The notes below the pieces were generated by a model, which searched no databases, had not been told where the DNA came from, and worked only from the letters and a program-made list of their open reading frames with translations. Position numbers and translations under genes: made by a program. Below, piece after piece: positions 57,536 to 64,000 of a DNA stretch of 64,000 nt. Location: positions 434,001 through 498,000 of the forward strand of contig NZ_SGNY01000001.1 of NCBI RefSeq assembly GCF_007002745.1, in the 5' to 3' direction. Position 1 is the first letter of the stretch. Every line of letters begins with the position of its first letter. This DNA comes from Martinezella rhizogenes (GTDB lineage Bacteria; Pseudomonadota; Alphaproteobacteria; Rhizobiales; Rhizobiaceae).

Positions 57536-58557
57536 TATGCGACGGCCCGACTGCGGGCGGAAATTTCCGCCGCCATCTTCAGCGCCGCCACAAGGCTTGC
57601 CTCATTGGCGATGCCCTGACCGGCAATGCCGAAGGCGGTGCCGTGGTCCGGCGAGGTGCGGATGAAGGGCAGGCCGAGCGTGACATTGACCGAATCGTCA
57701 AAGCCGAGTGCCTTGGCCGGAATGAGTGCCTGATCGTGATACATGCACACGGCGACATCATAGCGCTTGCGGGCGGCGTCGTGGAACATGGTATCGGCGG
57801 GCAGGGGGCCGAAAGCATCGATCCCGTCTTTGCGTAGCCGCATGGTCGCCGGATGAACCACGTCGCGGTCCTCGGTGCCAAGCGCGCCGTCCTCGCCCGC
57901 ATGCGGGTTAAGCCCGGCAACCGCCAGACGCGGAGCTTCTATTCCGAATTTCTGCCGCAGATCGGCATCGACGATACGGCATGTCTCGACAATCAGTTCT
58001 TCGGTCAACGCTGCCGGCACGTCTTTGACGGGGATGTGGATCGTGACCGGGACGACGCGGACCTTGGGACCGGCAATCATCATCACCGGCATCACCTGCT
58101 CACCCTTGAGGCGCAAAGCGAGATCGGCCAGAAATTCCGTATGACCCGGAAATCCGAAACCCGCTTCGTAAAGCACGGATTTTGCAATCGGATTGGTGAC
58201 GACGGCTGCAGCCTTGCCCTCAACAGTCAGGGAAACGGCGGTTTCTATCGCCTTGATCGTCGCATGCGCTGCTCCGACATGTGGCTGGCCCGCCTGAACC
58301 TCGAACCCGACGGGAAGCGGCAGGATTGGGAAAGCGCGATCAAAAACGCTTACGGCATCCGCCACATCGCAGGTCTCGATATTGACCGGCATGCCGATCA
58401 GTGCCGCACGGCTGGTCACTACGTCGGGATCACCGATAAAGATAATCGGCGGCAGACCGTTCTCCTGACGCCTGGCCCAGGCGGCAATGGCGATATCGGG
58501 GCCGATACCGGCTGGATCTCCCTGTGTCAGGGCAAGCGGCAGGGATGCATGTGTCAC
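57535..58557 (-). CDS. pdxA: 4-hydroxythreonine-4-phosphate dehydrogenase
   Basis: 340 residues from GTG 58557: [16 protein letters not shown] start, [24 protein letters not shown] and [11 protein letters not shown] metal sites. A step of vitamin B6 synthesis. 26 bp after surA. Confidence 0.96.
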   Translation of the reverse strand: MTHASLPLALTQGDPAGIGPDIAIAAWARRQENGLPPIIFIGDPDVVTSRAALIGMPVNIETCDVADAVSVFDRAFPILPLPVGFEVQAGQPHVGAAHATIKAIETAVSLTVEGKAAAVVTNPIAKSVLYEAGFGFPGHTEFLADLALRLKGEQVMPVMMIAGPKVRVVPVTIHIPVKDVPAALTEELIVETCRIVDADLRQKFGIEAPRLAVAGLNPHAGEDGALGTEDRDVVHPATMRLRKDGIDAFGPLPADTMFHDAARKRYDVAVCMYHDQALIPAKALGFDDSVNVTLGLPFIRTSPDHGTAFGIAGQGIANEASLVAALKMAAEISARSRAVA

Positions 58558-58583
58558 GGAAAGACCCGGCTTTCGTATCAGTA

Positions 58584-59531
58584 TCAGGTGTTGACGATCT
58601 GCGCCTTTTTGCGCAGCTCATCCATATACTTCTTTTCGTTCGGGTTTTCGCCGTCCTTGGCCTTCATCAGGTCTTCGGACTTGAACACCATCTCCGCCGC
58701 ATAGTCGTCGGAAACCTGACGCTGCTTGCAGATGGCCAGATATTCGACACCCTTTTCGGTCACGCGCGTTCCGGTGGTGCCGCCTTCCTTGGTCTTTTCA
58801 ACCAGCGCCTTCCAGTCTTCCGGCAGCTCAGGCGCGAGAATGCGGCCAAGATCCTTGATCGCCACGTCGCGCATGGTTGCTGCAAAGGTCATGGCCTGGT
58901 CGCAGCCGGGATAACGCTTGCGCGAAGCTTCAGCCTCGGATTTGCGTTTGCCGGTAATGGAATTGCGCTTGGACTCCGGGATGACGAAGATGACCTGCTG
59001 CAGGAAATATTCGGTCGTGACCGGCTTGTTGCCACGTTCCTGCAGGCGGGTAACGAGGTCCTGGTTCGACATCTTGCCGCGTGCGCCATAACGGGCGTTG
59101 ACAAGGCGAGGCCAGCTCATCTGCACGGCGATGAAGGCTTTGAAATGGTCAGCGCCGACGCCCGCCTGTGCCAGCACCTTCGACAATTGATCCGGTTTCA
59201 TCTTGTTGTTGCCGGCAAAACGCGCAAAAGCGGCATCGACCTCCTCGGTACTGACCGACATTTTCACCCGGCCGATTTCCTCGCGTTTCAGTGCCTCATC
59301 GACCAGCTGCTCGCGCGCCTTTTCGTTGAGATTGCCGGACTGGCGCTGCAGCTTCAGGAAGGCGACGCGTTTGGCGATATCGTCATTGGTGATCGGTGTC
59401 TTGTTGACGACGATCTTGACCGTGGCATCGGCGAAAGCCTGGCCGGTATAGGGCACGGCGGCCATGGGAACGGCAAATATCGCAAAGGCGAAAGCAGCGC
59501 CACGCAAAGCCGTCTTTCCGAAATTCATCAT
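58584..59531 (-). CDS. surA: SurA-type periplasmic chaperone, short form
   Basis: 315 residues, E. coli SurA has 428. Signal peptide ([24 protein letters not shown]), then the SurA N-domain ([21 protein letters not shown]). The parvulin region is degenerate: I do not see the usual GGDLGW-type core. It likely folds outer-membrane proteins such as LptD. Own promoter candidate at 59663; a terminator divides it from lptD. Confidence 0.85.
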   Translation of the reverse strand: MMNFGKTALRGAAFAFAIFAVPMAAVPYTGQAFADATVKIVVNKTPITNDDIAKRVAFLKLQRQSGNLNEKAREQLVDEALKREEIGRVKMSVSTEEVDAAFARFAGNNKMKPDQLSKVLAQAGVGADHFKAFIAVQMSWPRLVNARYGARGKMSNQDLVTRLQERGNKPVTTEYFLQQVIFVIPESKRNSITGKRKSEAEASRKRYPGCDQAMTFAATMRDVAIKDLGRILAPELPEDWKALVEKTKEGGTTGTRVTEKGVEYLAICKQRQVSDDYAAEMVFKSEDLMKAKDGENPNEKKYMDELRKKAQIVNT

Positions 59532-59662
59532 GTCCTTCTCCCTTTCGTCGGGCAGGGGCCTGTCTCCCTGTCCCGCCAGTCTGTTCTGCCTGACGGTGGA
59601 AATTTCACATTCCCCGGCCTGTCAGACCTGCATTTGCGCGTCCGCGCCGCGATTTTGCCACG

Positions 59663-59692
59663 TATATATCATCGCGATCCGTAGGACGGCAA
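59663..59692 (-). promoter_or_regulatory. Candidate surA promoter
   Basis: On the minus strand TTGCCG, 18 bases, TATATA, 132 bp before the surA start, in the 299 bp (59532-59830) between surA and lptD. No gene lies there. Confidence 0.45.
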
Positions 59693-59790
59693 TGTGTCGG
59701 TTTGTTGAAAGAAAACCCGATAGAGGTTTATACCTGGCCGACACTGGCGTGTTGTTGCGGCGAAACCGTGACTTTTACTGGCTGAATGGC

Positions 59791-59826
59791 AAAAAGGCGG
59801 GTCACGATGCTGCGTGACCCGCCTTT
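59791..59826 (-). terminator. Strong terminator after lptD
   Basis: GGCGGGTCACG / CGTGACCCGCC, 11 perfect pairs, 6-base loop, then TTTTTG on the minus strand, 4 bp past the lptD stop. Confidence 0.92.
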
Positions 59827-59830
59827 AAAC

Positions 59831-62212
59831 TCAGTAATTATTCGGCTTCCAGCCGATATCCATATCGGCCCAGTCTTCATTTGCGGAGCCGACACTGATA
59901 TCGCCGAGCGTGCGGAACGCCAGACGGGCGTTGATCGACCAGTCATTGGCAGACTGTCGGCTGGAGTTGATGTTGCCTTCGTCGGAATAGCTTACAGTGA
60001 AGATCGTGCACTCATCCTGATAGAGAATGCCAACCCGGCGCTCTGCAGCAAACTTGCCGTTCAGGTCGTAATTGATCGAGCCGAATAGCGACCAGTTGTC
60101 GTCCATGCGCAGCATACCGGAAGCCTGAACAATGTCGCGGTCCTCGTTATAGCCATATTTCGGCTGTGCCTTGACCTGCGTATAGCTGAGCTTGCCGGTA
60201 ACGCGGCGGTCAGAATAGCTGAGTCCCGTCTCCGACCGATTGATGTCGAGGTCGTCCTTGTCAAGGCGCAGGCTCGATGACAGCGAAAGGCCGATCGGCG
60301 CATCGAAAGCGGCCATGGCGACGTAATCCGAACGGTCGGATTCGAGGCCGGAATCAGCACCGACATTCGCCAGATCATAGGATGCGAAGGAATTTTCGCC
60401 CGCCAGATGGAAAGACTGGCCGACAACGGCGCGAACGCCGTAACCGTTGTCGAACGTGCCATTGTAGCGGAAGCCAAGATTGGCGCGCGTGCCGCCTTCG
60501 ATCCGGTCGAAACCGGAGAATTTGTCACGCTCGAACAGATTGGTCGCATCGAACACGAAAGCCTGCGCATCTTCATTGGGAAGACGGCCGGAATATTGCT
60601 CATTCGGACGCACGAAGATCTGTGCGATCGGTTCGATCACGTGGCTGCTGTTAAGCGCCGTGAAGAGCCAGGGATAACGCACCTCAAGACCGCCGGTGAC
60701 CATGCCGCGGAACGCCGCGTCATCATGCATCATGCCTTCATAGGCATAAGACGTGCCGCCAGAGGTGAAGCTTGCCGGGGACATGTCCGTCCACAGAGCA
60801 TCGCCACGTGCAGCGAGGATCGGTGTGATCTGCAGACCGCTATCCATGGTGAAGGTGCGTTTCCACTCGGCTTCGGTGGAAAGGCGCGTATAGTCACCCT
60901 CAAGTCCGTTAAAGCGCGAATATCCGCCAAGAGCGTATGCGTCCTGCTTCAGGCGGGTGATGCTGGTCAGGTTGGTGGTCAGCGAAAGCTCGCCACCATA
61001 GATCGGATCCGGAACGAAATAACGGTAGTCTACGACCGGATGGACGATGGCCTGCTTACGTTCGAGAGATTCAGTATTGTCCGTGTCCTGAACGTTGAAA
61101 TAATAACCACGCGCATCGAAATTGTTCCGCTCGCCCGTGCCCGTCAGATAAATCTGGTTGGTCTGGACGTCGTTCTTGTAACCCTTCAGCCCGTAGGTGC
61201 GTGAAAAGTTATTGTCGGTCTGCACCATGGCATCCCAGCCGAATGCCCAGCGCGGATTGATGGTGAAGTCGCCCTTGCTGGCGATCATGCCGCGATTGTC
61301 GTTGAGCGCGTCGCTGGTTCCGGCCGTGAAGGTGTCGGATTTCAGCTGACTGATGCCGGCGACCGTGACCGTATGCATGCCGGTTTCGAAACGCTGGCGC
61401 AATTCCGCCTGCAACAGCAGACCCTGCGTCGTGTAATAGGTCGGCGTAACCGTCACATCAGATGTGTCGGACAGGACCTGGAAATAGGGAACGCCGATGC
61501 CAAAACCGAGATTGTCGGTAATGCTCATCTGCGGGAACAGAAAGCCGGACTTCCGCTTCACCGTATTGTCCGGAACCGTCAGGAACGGCACATACGCGAT
61601 CGAATGGCCAAAAAGCTGCAGGCGGGCTTTTTCCAGCCGGATCGTATGGGTCTTGCCGTCCTGGACAACGCGCTCGGCCTTGACCTGCCAGAGCGGCGCC
61701 TTTTCAGGCTTTGCGGCGCAGGGCAGACAGGCGGTGTAGACGCCGTTGTTGAGGACCATCAGGTCGCCTTCGAGACGCTCGGCGCTTTCACCCGCGATGC
61801 GGGTATTATCAGGGGTCTCGACGCGCAGCGCGTTGACGAATCCCTGGCCAAAGTCGTCGGTAACGTCCATCTCGTCGGCATAGATCTTGTTGCCGCCGGG
61901 TTCGATCAGCTCGATATTGCCATGCGCGATCACACGGCCGGTCTGCTGATTATATTCCACTTGCTGGGCCACCATGCGGTAGCCCGAATATTTCATGCGA
62001 ACCACGCCCTTCGCGATGACGCGCTGGGAGTCGCGATTATAGGTCAGTTCATTTGCTGTAAGCAGGAGTTTCGAATCGTCTTGGCTTGCAGACGCAAGCA
62101 ACCCGCCCTGGCCAAAAGCGACCGGGCTTGATGCCAAATACGCGCACACAGCGGCACCCGTCAGAAGGGCCGTCCAAAGCCGCCTGATATTCCCGCGGTC
62201 ATATACCGCCAC
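59831..62212 (-). CDS. lptD: LPS-assembly outer-membrane protein LptD
   Basis: 793 residues: signal peptide (cleavage after AFG/AYL region near 34), OstA-like N-domain (LLLTANELTYNRDSQRVIAKG), and C-terminal barrel. Mature cysteines are only C162, C165 (ACLPCAA) and C735 (DECTIF), against four in E. coli. Inserts LPS into the outer leaflet. Its start overlaps lptG by one base. Confidence 0.95.
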   Translation of the reverse strand: MAVYDRGNIRRLWTALLTGAAVCAYLASSPVAFGQGGLLASASQDDSKLLLTANELTYNRDSQRVIAKGVVRMKYSGYRMVAQQVEYNQQTGRVIAHGNIELIEPGGNKIYADEMDVTDDFGQGFVNALRVETPDNTRIAGESAERLEGDLMVLNNGVYTACLPCAAKPEKAPLWQVKAERVVQDGKTHTIRLEKARLQLFGHSIAYVPFLTVPDNTVKRKSGFLFPQMSITDNLGFGIGVPYFQVLSDTSDVTVTPTYYTTQGLLLQAELRQRFETGMHTVTVAGISQLKSDTFTAGTSDALNDNRGMIASKGDFTINPRWAFGWDAMVQTDNNFSRTYGLKGYKNDVQTNQIYLTGTGERNNFDARGYYFNVQDTDNTESLERKQAIVHPVVDYRYFVPDPIYGGELSLTTNLTSITRLKQDAYALGGYSRFNGLEGDYTRLSTEAEWKRTFTMDSGLQITPILAARGDALWTDMSPASFTSGGTSYAYEGMMHDDAAFRGMVTGGLEVRYPWLFTALNSSHVIEPIAQIFVRPNEQYSGRLPNEDAQAFVFDATNLFERDKFSGFDRIEGGTRANLGFRYNGTFDNGYGVRAVVGQSFHLAGENSFASYDLANVGADSGLESDRSDYVAMAAFDAPIGLSLSSSLRLDKDDLDINRSETGLSYSDRRVTGKLSYTQVKAQPKYGYNEDRDIVQASGMLRMDDNWSLFGSINYDLNGKFAAERRVGILYQDECTIFTVSYSDEGNINSSRQSANDWSINARLAFRTLGDISVGSANEDWADMDIGWKPNNY

Positions 62213-63300
62213 TAGCCGTCCTCCTGATGAAGCAGAATGGTTGCCCCCAAAGCCAACGCCACGACGACTGGAACCCAGACCGCGACGGTGGGAGGGACAA
62301 CACCACCACTCCCGAATGCCCTTACGAGCACGGTTACTACATAAAGCACGAAGCCGGAAACGATTCCACCCAGAATCACGGAACGCGATTGGGCGAAGCG
62401 GCTGAACTTTAATGAAACGGTCGCGGCGATCAAGGTCATCGCAACCAGAAGCAGGGGCGTCGATAGCAGGAAATGATACTGCGTCTCAAGCGCTTTTGAA
62501 GACAGTCCAAAAGACTTTGCAACTTCGATCTTGTGAGAAAGATCAAAGAAAGCAACGGTTTCCGTCTGTGTCATGCGTTCCTGCACGAATTCGCGTCTCA
62601 GATTGGTACTGATCTGCGTGCTCTCTTGCCGAACTGGCACATGCCCGGCGCGCGTTTCCGTCACATCGTTAAGAAGCCAGTAACCATCTTCCAACTTTGC
62701 CGACTTGGCATCCTGCCGCGAGACGATGTTTCCGTCCTTGTCGAGGTGGATCAGAACCACATCGAGCAGCATCGTTCCGTTGTCCTCGAAGCTCTTGGCG
62801 CCGATGATCGTATCCTGGCCGCCGCTTGCCTGACGCATCCATGGAATGATCTGCTGCTGGCGGCCGCCATTGGCTTCGTTGCGCCATCCCGCTTCCATAG
62901 CCAGCGACCGATTCTGGCCCCATGCGGCGATGGGGTTCAAAACGACGACGGACAGAATGCCGAGAAGGACGGATCCGAGGACGAAAGGAAGGATGAATTG
63001 CCAGGCGGAAACACCTGCTGCGCGCGTGACAACCAGTTCGTAACGTCGATTGAGCGAGATCAGCGTCGTCATGCCCACGAAAAGGGCGATGAAGGGAACG
63101 GTCTGTTGCAGAATCAGCGGCAGGCGAAGTGCTGTCAGGCCAAGTGCGCCCGGAACCGAATAGCCCGGCACACTGGACATGCGCCGTGCCGTCTCGCTGA
63201 AATCCGCGAGATAGATGATCGACGATACGCCAAGCACGAACCAGACGGCCGTCATCAGATATCGTTTCAGGAAATATCGGGCGAGGGTGTTGAAAATCAT
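62212..63300 (-). CDS. lptG: LPS export permease LptG
   Basis: 362 residues, six helices with a large periplasmic part, YjgP/YjgQ family: FNTLARYFLKRYL start, LIILQQTVPF region, RYELVVTRAAGVSAWQ coupling helix. With LptF and LptB lifts LPS from the inner membrane. Overlaps lptF by 4 bases and lptD by one. Confidence 0.95.
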   Translation of the reverse strand: MIFNTLARYFLKRYLMTAVWFVLGVSSIIYLADFSETARRMSSVPGYSVPGALGLTALRLPLILQQTVPFIALFVGMTTLISLNRRYELVVTRAAGVSAWQFILPFVLGSVLLGILSVVVLNPIAAWGQNRSLAMEAGWRNEANGGRQQQIIPWMRQASGGQDTIIGAKSFEDNGTMLLDVVLIHLDKDGNIVSRQDAKSAKLEDGYWLLNDVTETRAGHVPVRQESTQISTNLRREFVQERMTQTETVAFFDLSHKIEVAKSFGLSSKALETQYHFLLSTPLLLVAMTLIAATVSLKFSRFAQSRSVILGGIVSGFVLYVVTVLVRAFGSGGVVPPTVAVWVPVVVALALGATILLHQEDG

Positions 63301-64000
63301 GCGTTGCCGTTCCCCGAATTGCGCGCCAGCCGGCTGGAGAACAGACGGCGCATCCGGCCCGCCGCATCCGCGATAATCTTCGGCATCTTCGGCTTGCGAC
63401 CGGTTATCAGGATGAAGGCGGCCGCACCGCCGCTGAGACCCGGCACGGCATAGACAAGCGGAATGAAAGCCGCACTCTGCTTGACCTGGTTGGTGACGTA
63501 AAAACCGAGCCAGCGCAGCATGAAGGCCGTTACCAGCGCGGCGACCATGGGATGCATGCGCGCCTCGCGATGCGAACGGGCATCGGCGGCGATGACCAGC
63601 GATATCAACGCGAAGGCAAAGGCGAACATCCAGTCCGACAGGCGCTTGTGCAGCTCGCTGCGGAAGTTTTCCGGCGACCGCTTGTAGCTCGCATTGTTCT
63701 CGTCAGGCGACAGAAGGAAACCGAGGCTGGCATCGCCCGGAGACAGCGAGGGTTCGGAATCCTGCTTCTCCGACATGGTCGAAAGGTCGAAGGCGTAGGA
63801 CAGGAACTTGACGATCGACACCTTGCCGTCAGGGGTCTTCTGCTGCACTTCGCCGTCGCGCATGGTCAGCGATGTGCCGCTCTCATCGATCATGCCTTCC
63901 TTGGCATAATAGATGAGATCGAAATTCGGATCGCGCCGGTCGGCGACGAAAAGGCCCTTGAGGATACGGCCCTGCCTTTGGGCGATCTGCACATAGAGAC
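63297..64000 (-). CDS. lptF: LPS export permease LptF, 5' end missing
   Basis: The frame is open to the right edge (234 codons inside); residues seen include the periplasmic part (DRRDPNFDLIYYAKEG) and the last helices (MFAFAFALISLVIAADARSHREARMH). The N-terminal half lies outside the window. Partner of LptG. Confidence 0.93.
   Translation of the reverse strand, partial: LYVQIAQRQGRILKGLFVADRRDPNFDLIYYAKEGMIDESGTSLTMRDGEVQQKTPDGKVSIVKFLSYAFDLSTMSEKQDSEPSLSPGDASLGFLLSPDENNASYKRSPENFRSELHKRLSDWMFAFAFALISLVIAADARSHREARMHPMVAALVTAFMLRWLGFYVTNQVKQSAAFIPLVYAVPGLSGGAAAFILITGRKPKMPKIIADAAGRMRRLFSSRLARNSGNGNA

Overview
The window is chromosomal DNA of an alphaproteobacterium of the Rhizobiaceae, most likely Agrobacterium (Rhizobium radiobacter complex). 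Evidence: high G+C and dense packing on both strands; small rhizobial proteins (TIGR02301, DUF2232, DUF2339); a second FtsI-like penicillin-binding protein outside the division cluster; TTAA-N7-TTAA (CtrA-type) boxes; a Zur-type palindrome at zinT; and many copies of rhizobial intergenic palindromic repeats. I see no rRNA, tRNA, CRISPR array, insertion sequence or prophage gene. The assignment rests on reading the sequence; no database was searched.

Left part (1-14.6 kb): an incomplete DUF2339 membrane protein, an unusual two-domain protein (ring-cleavage dioxygenase fused to an esterase), an NMT1/THI5-type ABC importer whose operon is split by two palindromic repeats, the zinc protein ZinT, an MscS channel, a tightly coupled ygfZ / HD hydrolase / tyrosine phosphatase set, uncharacterised rhizobial proteins, a Nudix hydrolase, a YnfA membrane protein and a YedK-type SRAP protein. 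Six copies of one 120-130 bp palindromic repeat lie in this part.

Middle (14.6-31.8 kb): a two-receiver GGDEF protein with altered receiver residues, a 43-residue peptide, psd-pssA (phosphatidylethanolamine synthesis), an Atm1-type ABC exporter, a large LysM protein, a LOG protein, a class B PBP preceded by three evenly spaced TTAA boxes, RarD, a five-gene overlapping operon (DUF559, three GFA-family paralogues, proline iminopeptidase), cysS and an SDR enzyme.

The 31.8-47.7 kb part holds the backbone rpsF-rpsR-DUF2232-rplI / dnaB / alr / radA-cvpA-purF, all on the minus strand. Three accessory cassettes interrupt it: a MarR-EmrB-EmrA efflux operon, an AraC regulator with the AzlCD amino-acid exporter, and a ParDE toxin-antitoxin pair abutting radA.

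Right part (47.7-64 kb): an aldo/keto reductase, then the fatty-acid synthesis set fabD-fabG-acpP-fabF with mltG, yicC and gmk on the plus strand. Convergent to it are lptF-lptG-lptD, surA-pdxA-ksgA and a small esterase on the minus strand. lptF runs off the right edge. The genes thus link envelope building (LPS transport, phospholipids, peptidoglycan), ribosome and replication functions, with stress and efflux cassettes between them.
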